From: Bacteroidota bacterium
GTDB taxonomy: Bacteria > Bacteroidota > Bacteroidia > Flavobacteriales > Flavobacteriaceae
Direction of reading: 5' to 3'
Length of the DNA: 64,000 nt
Assembly (NCBI GenBank): GCA_018335575.1
Contig: JAGXRT010000065.1
Coordinates: 104,261-168,260 of the forward strand
Part shown: one piece after another, positions 27,529-36,930 of the stretch
How the letters are laid out: every line of letters starts with the position of its first letter
Position numbering within the stretch: position 1 is the first letter of the stretch
Notes under the pieces: model-generated
Database searches by the model: none
Seen by the model: only the letters and a program-made list of their open reading frames with translations
Told to the model about the DNA's origin: nothing
Position numbers and translations under genes: made by a program

Positions 27529-28572
27529 TTAATTTAAATCAAATCGTATACCCAGCGAGATATTGTTTTGGTCAACAGCATTATTTTTAAATAGTGGATT
27601 CAAATCATATTTTACATACAAACTTGTTTCTTCATACCCAACATAAGCGCTTAACCCGTATATAAAATTGTTTACATTATAGTTTCCTTTTGTTTTTTCA
27701 ACAACTTTATTATCTGCCACATCGCGGTATTTTAAAATTTGTTTTGTTTTTAAATTAGTACCTAAATACCCGCCTAAACCAATTCGTACACTTTCATGAG
27801 TTTTAAATCGATGGTGCTCACTTTTGCGATTGTTACCTGAAAAATCAAACTCTAAATGCACCGGTGCTACTAGATGAACATTTTTAAAACGAGATTCTTT
27901 TAAATCTAACATATGAGTTACTAATGTTGTCTGATTTCCATTATCAACAAAATACTGATCGTTTTCTGGTCTAAGGTTGTTGTACATTAAAGACAGTCCG
28001 TATTTTAAATGCAATAAATTATCATTTTTAAACAAGTTTTTGTTATAGGTTACTCCAAACTCGTAAAAATGCGATCCCCAATAGCGAAAATCCGAATGAT
28101 CTACCGTATTATCAGTCATTAAATTATTAAGTCCAAAGGCAAAGACAAACTGAGAAGTTGTTCTAGAAGGTTTATGTTCTTTTTCTTTAACTTTATCTTT
28201 TACTTTCATACTCGGAAAATGAAATGAATACCTGCCGCTATTATCATCATTATTAACAGATTCATCAACTTTTTGCTGAACTAAAGTATTAAGTTCTTTT
28301 TGTAAACCTGATATTTTATTTTCAATAGTTTGCGCTCTTTTTTCTGCTAATTTTAATTTTTTTTCCTCAGCCTGATACTCTGTGAGTAAACCGTTTTTAA
28401 AATCAATATTTACAGCTTCTACTTCTAATTTTAAAGAATCTTTTTCGTTTTTAGTAATGGTTTTAATTTTTTCTGCAATAGCTTTTACTTTGCTTTCAAA
28501 CGTTTCTTGAGCATAATTACTTATTGAAAATAGAAACGTAAACAATAAGATATAAATAGTTTTATTTTTCAT
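27529..28572 (-). CDS. Coiled-coil outer-membrane beta-barrel protein
   Basis: A 347-residue exported protein: a signal peptide ending near NYAQ, a charged helical coiled coil (about 22-108, rich in Lys and Glu with heptad-like spacing), a short linker with SFHFPSMKVKDKVKEKE, and a C-terminal barrel-like region (about 140-347) of alternating strands ending ISLGIRFDLN. No named domain recognised. It is the third gene behind an ECF sigma factor and a putative anti-sigma gene, 24 bases apart, so it may be the sensor or main target of that system. Confidence 0.8.
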   Translation of the reverse strand: MKNKTIYILLFTFLFSISNYAQETFESKVKAIAEKIKTITKNEKDSLKLEVEAVNIDFKNGLLTEYQAEEKKLKLAEKRAQTIENKISGLQKELNTLVQQKVDESVNNDDNSGRYSFHFPSMKVKDKVKEKEHKPSRTTSQFVFAFGLNNLMTDNTVDHSDFRYWGSHFYEFGVTYNKNLFKNDNLLHLKYGLSLMYNNLRPENDQYFVDNGNQTTLVTHMLDLKESRFKNVHLVAPVHLEFDFSGNNRKSEHHRFKTHESVRIGLGGYLGTNLKTKQILKYRDVADNKVVEKTKGNYNVNNFIYGLSAYVGYEETSLYVKYDLNPLFKNNAVDQNNISLGIRFDLN

Positions 28573-28596
28573 AATTGGTGTTTTAAATGGTTGTTT

Positions 28597-29268
28597 TTAA
28601 TGATTTCTATTGGAAACAGCTGTTTGTATTGTTTTATAATTTTCGGTTAGTGCATGCAATGCTTTGTCTTTAAAAGTTAGTAAAACAGGTTCGTCAACCT
28701 GATTTAATAACTGTAAAGCATCTATTTTTACTGATGTAGCTTTTTCTTGGTTAACTGATGATTGTGCTTCAGCAAGAAGTAAATTAACTTCTGTTTCAGT
28801 TACAGGCTTGATTATGGTATTTTTATTTAAAGAACTAACTAGTTGTGCTATTTCTACATTTTTTTCTGTATAAGTATTTTCTAGTTGGTCTTCAAATACA
28901 GATTTTTTTATTGCTGGTTTTATATGTGTTTTTGCTAATTGTTTTGAGCTTTGATTCAATACATCTTGTTGGATTTCAATCGCTTTATTGTTATTAGTTT
29001 CTGTTGGAATTTCAGGAGTGTTATTTTCAATTACAACAGAATTTATTGGTTCATTCATCTGGTTATTGCTTTTCCAAAAAACAGTAACAACAAGAAAAAG
29101 CCCAATAAAACTTGCTGCTACATAAAACCATCTAAAGCTTTTTTTAGCTGGCTGTTTTTCAGCAACTGTTAGCATAGCATTCAATCGATCCCAAGAATTA
29201 TCTTTAGGCTGTATGCTCCGATTATGCATTGCGGTTTTTATTTTAGATTCAAAACTATTGGATTTCAT
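28597..29268 (-). CDS. Putative anti-sigma factor, single-pass membrane protein
   Basis: A 223-residue protein with an N-terminal cytosolic part (about 1-44, including SWDRLNAML), one membrane helix (about 46-64, WFYVAASFIGLFLVVTVF) and a long polar periplasmic region. No named domain recognised. Its start overlaps the last 14 bases of the ECF sigma gene, the usual layout for sigma/anti-sigma pairs. The anti-sigma role is inferred from topology and context. Confidence 0.72.
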   Translation of the reverse strand: MKSNSFESKIKTAMHNRSIQPKDNSWDRLNAMLTVAEKQPAKKSFRWFYVAASFIGLFLVVTVFWKSNNQMNEPINSVVIENNTPEIPTETNNNKAIEIQQDVLNQSSKQLAKTHIKPAIKKSVFEDQLENTYTEKNVEIAQLVSSLNKNTIIKPVTETEVNLLLAEAQSSVNQEKATSVKIDALQLLNQVDEPVLLTFKDKALHALTENYKTIQTAVSNRNH

Positions 29269-29815
29269 GACGGTATATTTTAGAATGAAGTAATTGTTCT
29301 TGCAGCATTTTACGAGCGTGCGATAATTGAGATTTTGAGGTCCCTTCAGAAATTCCTATCATTTCTGCTATTTCTTTGTGTTTGTATCCTTCAATTGCAT
29401 AAAGATTAAAAACCATTTTACAACCATCGGGTAAACTGTCTATCATAAGTTGAATTTCTTCAACAGTTAAGTTAATATCTGTAGTATCTATACTTTCTTC
29501 AGAAAAATATTCATCTTCTAAAAATGAAATATTTTTTTGAGCTCTGATAAAAGAAATACATTCGTTTACCATAATTTTCCGAATCCATCCTTCAAAACTG
29601 CCTTTGTGTTCAAAGTTTTTTAGATTTAAGAACACTTTTAAAAAGGCCGAAATCATAAGGTCTTCCGCGTGATGTAGGTCCTTTATATATTGTCTGCAAA
29701 CTCCCAGCATTTTAGAAGAAAATTTTGCATAAAGCTTTTTTTGTGCCACTCGATTTTGGTCGATAGCCAAAGCGATAAGTTTTTTTTCTTCCTGATGAAT
29801 GTCGATTATTTTCAA
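29255..29815 (-). CDS. ECF-type RNA polymerase sigma factor
   Basis: A 186-residue sigma-70 family protein with region 2 (about 22-90: AQKKLYAKFSSKMLGVCRQY, AEDLMISAFLKVF, GWIRKIMVNEC) and region 4 (about 125-175: LPDGCKMVFNLYAIEGYKHKEIAEMIGISEGTSKSQLSHARKML). Regions 1 and 3 are absent, as in group 4 sigma factors. It overlaps the membrane protein downstream, a likely anti-sigma. It ends in TAG. Confidence 0.93.
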   Translation of the reverse strand: MKIIDIHQEEKKLIALAIDQNRVAQKKLYAKFSSKMLGVCRQYIKDLHHAEDLMISAFLKVFLNLKNFEHKGSFEGWIRKIMVNECISFIRAQKNISFLEDEYFSEESIDTTDINLTVEEIQLMIDSLPDGCKMVFNLYAIEGYKHKEIAEMIGISEGTSKSQLSHARKMLQEQLLHSKIYRHEIQ

Positions 29816-29848
29816 AATCTAATAGGTTTCTATTGATAAAGACGCTTT

Positions 29849-29868
29849 AAAATGCAAAAAGGTTGCAT
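29849..29868 (-). terminator. Weak hairpin after the panB operon, or operator of the sigma gene
   Basis: The inverted repeat ATGCAA-N5-TTGCAT lies between the end of the dehydrogenase-VOC gene and the sigma gene. On the minus strand it is followed by TTTAAAG, so a weak terminator is plausible. Its place 37 bases upstream of the sigma ATG also allows an operator. Confidence 0.35.
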
Positions 29869-29901
29869 GAAGCAGAAAAAATAATTAAAAATTGAAAAAA
29901 A

Positions 29902-31254
29902 TTAAGTTAAAAAAGCCCTGTCAATTGGCTCCCAAAGTTCTATTTTATTACCTTCAATGTCCATTATCCAGGCAAATTTTCCGTAGTTATAACTCTCAGG
30001 TTCGCCAACTATTGTTACTCCTTCCTCTTTAAGTTTTGTTAATAATAAATCGAGATTATCAACTCGGTAATTAAACATAAAATCTTTTGGACTTGGATTA
30101 AAATAAGTAGTTTTAGCTTCAAACGGACTCCATTGAGTAGATGAAATTTGATGATTGTTGTCTTTCCACCAAAACGTACAACCGTAATCATCGGTATTAA
30201 ATCCTAAATGTTTTTGATACCAGGCTTTCAACTTTTTTGGATCTTTTGATTTAAAGAACAATCCACCTATACCAGTTACACGTTTAATGTCTTCAGTTTG
30301 ATTACTTTCTTTTGGAAAATAAATGGCTTCTATTTTATCGGCTATGGTGGTTGCTAATTTGATGTGCGATTCAACCGTCCAGCCGGCAACATGCGGACTT
30401 AACAACACCTTATCGGAATTAATTAAATATTGAAAGGCTTCAGGCAAATTATTGTTATCAAAAAAATTTTCGAAGGATGATTTTTCATATTCCAACACAT
30501 CCAAACAAGCGCCTAAAATTTTACCTGATTTAAGTGCTTCTACTAAATCAGCAGTTTCAACCGCACTTCCGCGGGCGGTATTAATAAGGTAAAAAGGTTT
30601 TTTAAACCGATTGATAAATGTTTTATTAACCATTTTATAAGACAGCTCATTTTGTGGGGTATGGATACTCAACACATCAGTGTTTTCTTGAAGTTCATCT
30701 AATGAAACTTGTTTGCAATGTTCATTTCCAACACCTTCTTTTATATCGTAGCATAGTACATTAACTTCGAAACCTTGTAGTTTTTTAGCAAACGCAGTTC
30801 CCATATTTCCATAACCAATAAGTCCAACGGTTTTGCCATCGAGTTCTATTCCACGGTTGTCTTCACGTAGCCAATTACCATTTCTTATTTCAAGGTCGGC
30901 TTTCTTAAGTTTATTAAACAGCACCAACAGCATTCCTAAAGCATGTTCACTCACCGCATTTCGGTTTCCTTCTGGGGCTGCCAATAAATGAATTCCTTTT
31001 TGTTGGGCAGTTTCAACATCGATATTTTCTAGTCCGGCACCAACCCGCCCGATAAATTTTAGGTTAATTGCTTTTTCAAGAAAAACTCTATCTATTTTGA
31101 ATCGGCTGCGAATAATGATACCATCGTAATTGCCAATTATTTTTTCAATTTCATTTTTTGATGAGGTAAAATCATCATCAACCTTAAATCCTAATTGGAT
31201 TAAACGTTCTTTTAAGACGGGATGATTGCTGTCTAACTGAAGAATTTTCATCAA
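29902..31254 (-). CDS. D-2-hydroxyacid dehydrogenase fused to a VOC (glyoxalase-fold) domain
   Basis: A 450-residue fusion. Residues 1-314 are a D-isomer-specific 2-hydroxyacid dehydrogenase of the phosphoglycerate-dehydrogenase group: IIRSRFKID, GRVGAGLENID, the NAD loop GLIGYGNMG (144-152), and catalytic Arg228 (NTARGS), Glu257 and His288 (LSPHVAGWT). Residues 326-450 are a VOC-superfamily domain (GLFFKSKDPKKLKAWYQKHLGF ... AWIMDIEGNKIELWEP), with a metal-type Glu in ELWEP but no His at the usual first ligand place. The linker is about 12 residues, and no stop or frame change separates the parts. It lies 5 bases after panB. Substrate unknown. Confidence 0.88.
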   Translation of the reverse strand: MMKILQLDSNHPVLKERLIQLGFKVDDDFTSSKNEIEKIIGNYDGIIIRSRFKIDRVFLEKAINLKFIGRVGAGLENIDVETAQQKGIHLLAAPEGNRNAVSEHALGMLLVLFNKLKKADLEIRNGNWLREDNRGIELDGKTVGLIGYGNMGTAFAKKLQGFEVNVLCYDIKEGVGNEHCKQVSLDELQENTDVLSIHTPQNELSYKMVNKTFINRFKKPFYLINTARGSAVETADLVEALKSGKILGACLDVLEYEKSSFENFFDNNNLPEAFQYLINSDKVLLSPHVAGWTVESHIKLATTIADKIEAIYFPKESNQTEDIKRVTGIGGLFFKSKDPKKLKAWYQKHLGFNTDDYGCTFWWKDNNHQISSTQWSPFEAKTTYFNPSPKDFMFNYRVDNLDLLLTKLKEEGVTIVGEPESYNYGKFAWIMDIEGNKIELWEPIDRAFLT

Positions 31255-31259
31255 AATGT

Positions 31260-32078
31260 CTAGTATTGCTCTTGTTCGTTCGGGAAGTCTTTGCTTTTTA
31301 CATCTTCTACATACCTTGAAAAAGCACTCGACATTTCATCGTATAAATGCAGGTAACGACGCAAAAATCTTGGACTAAACTCATGGGTCATTCCAAGCAT
31401 ATCATGTGTTACCAAAACCTGACCATCAACACCGCCTCCAGCACCAATGCCAATTATTGGAATGGTTAAGCTTTTTGCAACTTCTTCGGCTAATTTTGCA
31501 GGTACTTTTTCTAATACGATGGCAAAACACCCTAATGATTCCAGTAATTTAGCATCGTTCATCAATTTTTCGGCCTCTTGTTCTTCTTTGGCTCGAACGG
31601 TGTAGGTTCCGAATTTATAGATGGATTGTGGGGTTAAGCCTAAATGTCCCATTACAGGAATTCCAGCTTTTAACAATAGTTTTATAGAATCTTTGATTTC
31701 TTTTCCGCCTTCAAGCTTTACCGCATGTCCGCCCGATTCTTTCATGATTCTGATAGCTGACCGTAACGCTTCTTTAGCATCCGATTGGTAACTTCCAAAA
31801 GGCATATCAACCACAATTAAAGCTCTTTGACAGGCCCTTACAACAGCACTGGCATGATATATCATATCATTAAGGGTAATAGGCAAGGTTGTTTCGTGTC
31901 CGGCAATTACGTTAGACGCCGAGTCACCAACTAATATTACGTCAATACCCGAATGGTCTAAAATTTTAGCCATGGTAAAATCATATGCAGTTAACATGGC
32001 AATTTTCTCACCATTTGCTTTCATATCTACCAATGATTTGGTAGTAATTTTTTTGTAATCTTTTTTGGCTGTTGACAT
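31260..32078 (-). CDS. panB: 3-methyl-2-oxobutanoate hydroxymethyltransferase
   Basis: A 272-residue TIM-barrel enzyme that makes ketopantoate from 2-ketoisovalerate and 5,10-methylene-THF, the first step of pantothenate (and CoA) synthesis. Motifs: [28 protein letters not shown] (metal Asp), [25 protein letters not shown] and [24 protein letters not shown]. It ends in TAG. The dehydrogenase-VOC gene follows after 5 bases, so the two are co-transcribed. Confidence 0.97.
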   Translation of the reverse strand: MSTAKKDYKKITTKSLVDMKANGEKIAMLTAYDFTMAKILDHSGIDVILVGDSASNVIAGHETTLPITLNDMIYHASAVVRACQRALIVVDMPFGSYQSDAKEALRSAIRIMKESGGHAVKLEGGKEIKDSIKLLLKAGIPVMGHLGLTPQSIYKFGTYTVRAKEEQEAEKLMNDAKLLESLGCFAIVLEKVPAKLAEEVAKSLTIPIIGIGAGGGVDGQVLVTHDMLGMTHEFSPRFLRRYLHLYDEMSSAFSRYVEDVKSKDFPNEQEQY

Positions 32079-32161
32079 GATTTTGTGTTTTAGGTATTGT
32101 AAAAGTAGTGAAATTTTGACATATGTATTTGAGTTTAAATTATTGATTAAACAACAGTTTT

Positions 32162-32189
32162 TTGGAACGTTAAATAAAACTTATTTTTG
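32162..32189 (+). promoter_or_regulatory. Promoter of the O-methyltransferase gene
   Basis: TTG (32162-32164), a 17-base spacer, TATTTTTG (32182-32189), 23 bases before the ATG at 32213. Fits the Bacteroidota consensus. Confidence 0.6.
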
Positions 32190-32212
32190 TAAGTAGCAAA
32201 AATTAGCACGCC

Positions 32213-32854
32213 ATGGAATTAGTAAATGAGCAAATTGAAAATTATATTGAACAGCACAGCAGCGAAGAACCTCCGTTGTTAAAGGAACTCGATGTAGAAA
32301 CCTGGCAAAAGGTTTTAAATCCTAAAATGATAAGCGGAACCTATCAAGGTCGCATATTATCTCTAATTTCTAAAATAAAACAACCTGAAACCATTTTGGA
32401 AATTGGAACATTTACAGGTTATGCCACCTTATGCTTAGCCGAAGGACTGGCACAAACAGGCTACATTCATACTATTGATAACAATGAAGAATTACAAAGA
32501 ATTCAGTTAAAATATTTTAATGCGTCTCCTTATAAAAATCAAATTATATCGCATTTAGGAAATGCGTTGGATATAATTTCAGGTATTGATACCAAATTTG
32601 ACCTAGTTTTTATTGATGCCGATAAGCCGAACTATGCCAATTATTTTCATGCAATTATCAATAAAATGAATAAAGGAGGATTGATTTTATCTGATAATGT
32701 ATTGTGGAAAGGCAAAGTAGTTGAGCCGCTTAAGAAAAACGATAAAGATACACCAGCTCTCATGGCTTATAATAAATTGCTTAAAGAAGATCCGCGAATT
32801 GAAACAGTTTTGCTGCCAATTAGAGATGGTTTAACTATTAGTAGGGTAAAATAA
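32213..32854 (+). CDS. Class I SAM-dependent O-methyltransferase
   Basis: A 213-residue methyltransferase of the catechol/caffeoyl-CoA O-methyltransferase group. Motif I is LEIGTFTGYATLCLAEGL, the acidic residue follows in IDNNEE, and DLVFIDADKPNY with GGLILSDNVLWKG form the metal and substrate site. Substrates in this family are catechol-like or tRNA-linked hydroxyls (TrmR type), so none is assigned. Single gene, convergent with a PAP2 gene with one base between the stops. Confidence 0.9.
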   Translation: MELVNEQIENYIEQHSSEEPPLLKELDVETWQKVLNPKMISGTYQGRILSLISKIKQPETILEIGTFTGYATLCLAEGLAQTGYIHTIDNNEELQRIQLKYFNASPYKNQIISHLGNALDIISGIDTKFDLVFIDADKPNYANYFHAIINKMNKGGLILSDNVLWKGKVVEPLKKNDKDTPALMAYNKLLKEDPRIETVLLPIRDGLTISRVK

Positions 32855-32855
32855 A

Positions 32856-33419
32856 TTACTTAATTCTGTTGAGAATTTTGAGGGTAATTTTGTAAAAACC
32901 CCACCCACTTAAAAGTCCGAATAGCATTCCTACTAAAATATCACTTGGGAAATGCATGCCAATATACACACGACTGTAAGCGAATAAAACAGGCCAAATA
33001 AAAAGCCATCCAATCCATTTAAAATTTTTTCTCAATAATAAGTACAAAAATGTAGTTACCCCAAATGAATTGGATGCATGGGCCGAGAAAAAACTAAAAC
33101 TTTGTGATTGTTTTAAAATTCTAAGCTGATTAGTTATCGATAAATCATTACAAGGCCGTAGTCGTTCAAAACTATATTTAATGAGGTTGGTAAATTGGTC
33201 TGTAAATGTTACTAAAATGGCTATGGTAATAAGTATAACAAGTATTCTTTTTTTATCGAACGATTTAATGATTAAATAAATAAGCAATAAAAATAACGGA
33301 ATCCAAGTGCGTTTGTTGGTAACCAACAGCCAAAACGTATCCCACTGTTTTGTTCCTAAATTATTGAGAAAAATAAGAAGTTCTTTATCTTTTTGAATAA
33401 TAAAATCGAGCAATTCCAT
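32856..33419 (-). CDS. PAP2-family membrane phosphatase
   Basis: A 187-residue integral membrane protein with about five helices and the three phosphatase motifs: KYSFERLRP (KX6RP form), SFFSAHASN (in place of PSGH) and SRVYIGMHFPSD (SRX5HX3D). Members dephosphorylate phosphatidic acid, undecaprenyl diphosphate or PGP. Undecaprenyl-PP recycling is possible but not shown. The ATG overlaps the tatA stop (TAATG), so translation is coupled. Confidence 0.9.
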   Translation of the reverse strand: MELLDFIIQKDKELLIFLNNLGTKQWDTFWLLVTNKRTWIPLFLLLIYLIIKSFDKKRILVILITIAILVTFTDQFTNLIKYSFERLRPCNDLSITNQLRILKQSQSFSFFSAHASNSFGVTTFLYLLLRKNFKWIGWLFIWPVLFAYSRVYIGMHFPSDILVGMLFGLLSGWGFYKITLKILNRIK

Positions 33420-33691
33420 TAAAATTTACGCTTAACAGGTCCGGTAATTTCGTCAATTTCTTTTTTAATGGTATTTTGAATTTCATCACGCATTTTAGAA
33501 GCCACATCAATATTTAAATCGGTATTGGCACTGGCATTTATTTCGCGTTTTATATCGTTGGTTGCATCGCGCAGTTGACGCATTCCTTTACCCAAAGTTC
33601 GTGCAATTTCTGGAAGTTTATCGGTACCAAACAGCATCACCACCATAAAGAGGATGAACGCAATTTCGCCGGTGCTGATAAATAGATACAT
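33419..33691 (-). CDS. tatA: Twin-arginine translocase TatA-family subunit
   Basis: A 90-residue protein with one N-terminal helix (about 5-22), the family hinge FGTDKLPEIARTLGKGMRQLRDA and an amphipathic, charged tail. TatA forms the pore of the Tat system for folded proteins. The length is nearer TatA than TatB, though E-rich tails can blur the two. TatC is not in the window. Lies between mutS and the PAP2 gene on the same strand. Confidence 0.9.
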   Translation of the reverse strand: MYLFISTGEIAFILFMVVMLFGTDKLPEIARTLGKGMRQLRDATNDIKREINASANTDLNIDVASKMRDEIQNTIKKEIDEITGPVKRKF

Positions 33692-33727
33692 AAACTACAT
33701 TTTGATGGAACAAAGATAACTAAATTT

Positions 33728-36334
33728 TTACTTCTTAAGTAACATACGTTTTATTTCATTAAGCTTCATTAATGCTTCAATTGGCGTTAGGGCATCGATA
33801 TTGGTTGATAAAATTTCATCTCGGATGGATTCCAACAATGGATCATCCAATTGAAAAAAGCTTAACTGTAATTCTTCTTCATTGGATTTCTGAATTGTTT
33901 TTTTAACATCATCAGCGCCATGCGATTTTTCCAGTTGCTTCATCATTTTATTGGCCCGATGAACCACGGGTGTTGGCATTCCTGCTAATTTAGCAACATG
34001 AATTCCAAAACTGTGATCGCTGCCGCCAGCCACTAATTTTCTGATAAAGATGATGGTATCTTTTATTTCTTTAACCGATACATTGAAGTTTTTAATACGC
34101 TCAAAAATAGCGGACATTTCATTGAGTTCGTGGTAATGAGTTGCAAACAGGGTTTTTGATTTTGTTGGATGTTCATGGATGTATTCTGCAATTGCCCATG
34201 CAATGGAAATACCGTCATAAGTGCTGGTTCCGCGTCCAATTTCATCCAATAAAATTAAACTACGATTACTTAAATTATTAAGAATACTTGCCGTTTCATT
34301 CATCTCTACCATAAAAGTAGATTCTCCCATCGAAATATTGTCGCTAGCTCCAACACGTACAAAAATTTTGTCAACCATTCCAATTTTGGCTTGCTGCGCA
34401 GGAACATAACTACCAATTTGGGCCATCAAGGTAATTAAGGCCGTTTGTCTTAAAATAGCTGATTTACCGCTCATATTCGGACCGGTAATCATGATAATTT
34501 GCTGTTGTTGCTGATTTAATACCAAATCATTGGCAATATACGGAGAGTCAATTGGTAATTGTTTTTCAATAACTGGATGACGTCCGTTTCTGATTTCAAT
34601 ATCCAAACTTTCATCAACCGTTGGACGAACATAATTATTAGAAACAGCTGTATGTGCAAAAGAAGCAAAGCAATCTAACTGTGCTATAAGTTGTGCGTTA
34701 ACTTGAATAGGTTTAATAAATTGAGAGATTTCTTGGATAAGCGTATTAAAAAGTTCTAATTCGAGTTGCTGAATTTTTTCTTCGGCACCTAAAATTTTAG
34801 TTTCATACTCTTTTAATTCTTCAGTTATATAACGCTCTGCACTAACTAAGGTTTGTTTTCTAATCCAATTGTCTGGAACTTTATCTTTATGGGTGTTTCT
34901 TACTTCAATATAATATCCAAACACATTATTAAACGAAATTTTAAGCGATGAAATCTGCGTGCGTTCAATTTCTCGTTGAACAATAGCGTCTAAATAATCT
35001 TTCCCTTTAGTAGCAAGGGTGCGTAATTCATCCAATTCAGATGAAACACCTTCTGCAATTGCATTGCCTTTATTGATGTTTACAGGAGCATTTTCGGTTA
35101 AGGTAACTCCTATTTTAGCCCGTAATTCATTACAATCATGTAGCAAATTACCTATGTGTTGAATGGTTTTATTAGTAGATGATAATGCCCAATTTTTTAT
35201 AGGGATGATAGCATCCAGCGAGTTTTTAAGATAATTAATTTCTTTAGGTGAAATTTTAAAAGTGGCTACTTTTGAAACTAAACGCTCTAGATCGCTTATC
35301 TTTTTGATTTGTGAAGTAACCAGTAGATGTGCATCTTTATCATCAACCAAGTATTTTACGATATCTTGTCTCCATTTAATTTTTTCCACACTTTTAAGCG
35401 GAAAACTCAACCAGCGCTTTAATAAGCGTCCTCCCATGGGCGAAATAGTTTCATCAATGACGTCGAGCAACGAAACTCCGTTTAAGGAATTAGAATTTAA
35501 TAACTCTAAGTTGCGAATGGTAAAACGGTCCATCCACAGAAATTCATCTTCAACAATTCGGTTAATGTTTGATATATGTTGAATCTGATTGTGATGGGTT
35601 TCTGATAAGTAATGAAAAACAGCGCCACAGGCAGTGATTCCCTCCTCTAAATCCTCTATTCCAAATCCTTTTAACGAGTTAACTTTAAAGTGCTTTGTAA
35701 GGGTTTCAAACGCAAAATCGTACTGAAAAGCCCAATCATCTAAGTAAAAATTATTAAAACGATTAGAAAAATCTTTTTGAAAATCAAGTTTGTATTGTTT
35801 TTGAATTAAAACTTCACTTGGACTAAAATTTTGCAGTAATTTATCGATATAATCTAACGAACCTTGCGTAGTAAAAAATTCACCTGTAGAGATATCTACT
35901 AACGCTAAACCTAACTTTTTTTTACCGTAGTGAATGGCTGCTAAAAAATTATTGGATTTAGCCTGTAAAACTTCATCGTTTAAGGCTACTCCGGGAGTAA
36001 CCAATTCGGTAACGCCTCGTTTTACAATGGTTTTGGTAAGTTTTGGATCTTCTAGCTGGTCGCAAATGGCTACCCGATAACCAGCTTTGACCAATTTGGG
36101 CAAATAGGTGTTTACGGAATGATGTGGAAAACCTGCCAAGGCAGTTTCAGAGTCGCTGCCGACACCGCGTTTGGTTAAAACGATACCTAAGATTTGAGCT
36201 GCTTTTTTGGCATCTTCGCCAAAAGTTTCATAAAAATCGCCTACACGAAACAACAATAAAGCATCGGGATACTTGGCTTTGATGCTGTTGTATTGTTTCA
36301 TTAAAGGCGTTACTTTCTCTGATTTTGCAGCCAA
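33728..36334 (-). CDS. mutS: DNA mismatch repair protein MutS
   Basis: An 868-residue MutS1. The N-terminal mismatch-binding domain has FRVGDFYETFGEDA with the Phe-X-Glu contact, followed by connector, lever and clamp domains. The ATPase has Walker A TGPNMSGKSAILRQ and Walker B ILLDEIGRGTSTYDG, then FATHYHELNEM. It recognises mismatches with MutL. The start is a TTG at 36334 giving MAAKSEKVTPLMKQYN, which matches the family N-terminus; an in-frame TAA lies two codons upstream and the next ATG would remove 11 conserved residues. Confidence 0.96.
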   Translation of the reverse strand: MAAKSEKVTPLMKQYNSIKAKYPDALLLFRVGDFYETFGEDAKKAAQILGIVLTKRGVGSDSETALAGFPHHSVNTYLPKLVKAGYRVAICDQLEDPKLTKTIVKRGVTELVTPGVALNDEVLQAKSNNFLAAIHYGKKKLGLALVDISTGEFFTTQGSLDYIDKLLQNFSPSEVLIQKQYKLDFQKDFSNRFNNFYLDDWAFQYDFAFETLTKHFKVNSLKGFGIEDLEEGITACGAVFHYLSETHHNQIQHISNINRIVEDEFLWMDRFTIRNLELLNSNSLNGVSLLDVIDETISPMGGRLLKRWLSFPLKSVEKIKWRQDIVKYLVDDKDAHLLVTSQIKKISDLERLVSKVATFKISPKEINYLKNSLDAIIPIKNWALSSTNKTIQHIGNLLHDCNELRAKIGVTLTENAPVNINKGNAIAEGVSSELDELRTLATKGKDYLDAIVQREIERTQISSLKISFNNVFGYYIEVRNTHKDKVPDNWIRKQTLVSAERYITEELKEYETKILGAEEKIQQLELELFNTLIQEISQFIKPIQVNAQLIAQLDCFASFAHTAVSNNYVRPTVDESLDIEIRNGRHPVIEKQLPIDSPYIANDLVLNQQQQQIIMITGPNMSGKSAILRQTALITLMAQIGSYVPAQQAKIGMVDKIFVRVGASDNISMGESTFMVEMNETASILNNLSNRSLILLDEIGRGTSTYDGISIAWAIAEYIHEHPTKSKTLFATHYHELNEMSAIFERIKNFNVSVKEIKDTIIFIRKLVAGGSDHSFGIHVAKLAGMPTPVVHRANKMMKQLEKSHGADDVKKTIQKSNEEELQLSFFQLDDPLLESIRDEILSTNIDALTPIEALMKLNEIKRMLLKK

Positions 36335-36396
36335 TTCTTAAATTTTTGCGTTAGTTTTGCGAAGTTAATCAATAGAACTTAAAGATAAATTTTTTT

Positions 36397-36930
36397 ATGA
36401 GAAAATTGAAAAACAGTGAGCTAGAAAGGTTATCTGTTGAAGCATTTAAAGAGGAAACCAAAATTCCGCTGATTGTAATTTTAGACGACATCCGAAGTCT
36501 AAACAATGTGGGATCGGTGTTTAGAACCTGTGATGCTTTTTTAATTGAGAAAATTTATCTGTGTGGTATTACCGCTACACCGCCCAATAAAGAAATTCAT
36601 AAAACTGCTTTGGGTAGCACCGAATCAGTTGCTTGGGAGTATGCTGAGGATGTAGTTGCTTTAGTGCATCGACTTAAAAAGGATAAAGTTTTTGTAGCGG
36701 CCATTGAACAAACCGAAAACAGTACCATGTTAAACGATTTTAAAATTCCTGCGCATCAGAAATTAGCCATTATTTTTGGAAACGAAGTAAAAGGCGTAAA
36801 ACAAAGCGCTGTGAATTTGTGTGATGCCGTTATTGAAATACCGCAATTTGGCACCAAACACTCTTTGAATATTTCGGTTTCTGTGGGGGTTGTGTTGTGG
36901 GATTTGTTTAAAAAGATGAAATTAGATTAA
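36397..36930 (+). CDS. SpoU/TrmH-family RNA 2'-O-methyltransferase
   Basis: A 177-residue SPOUT methyltransferase without an extra RNA-binding domain. The three motifs are present: RSLNNVGSVFRTCDAF (motif 1), IIFGNEVKGV (motif 2) and IPQFGTKHSLNISVSVGVVLWD (motif 3, knotted SAM site). Target RNA is likely a tRNA or rRNA nucleotide but cannot be named. It diverges from mutS and has a TAGTTTTG box (36352-36359) upstream. Confidence 0.9.
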   Translation: MRKLKNSELERLSVEAFKEETKIPLIVILDDIRSLNNVGSVFRTCDAFLIEKIYLCGITATPPNKEIHKTALGSTESVAWEYAEDVVALVHRLKKDKVFVAAIEQTENSTMLNDFKIPAHQKLAIIFGNEVKGVKQSAVNLCDAVIEIPQFGTKHSLNISVSVGVVLWDLFKKMKLD

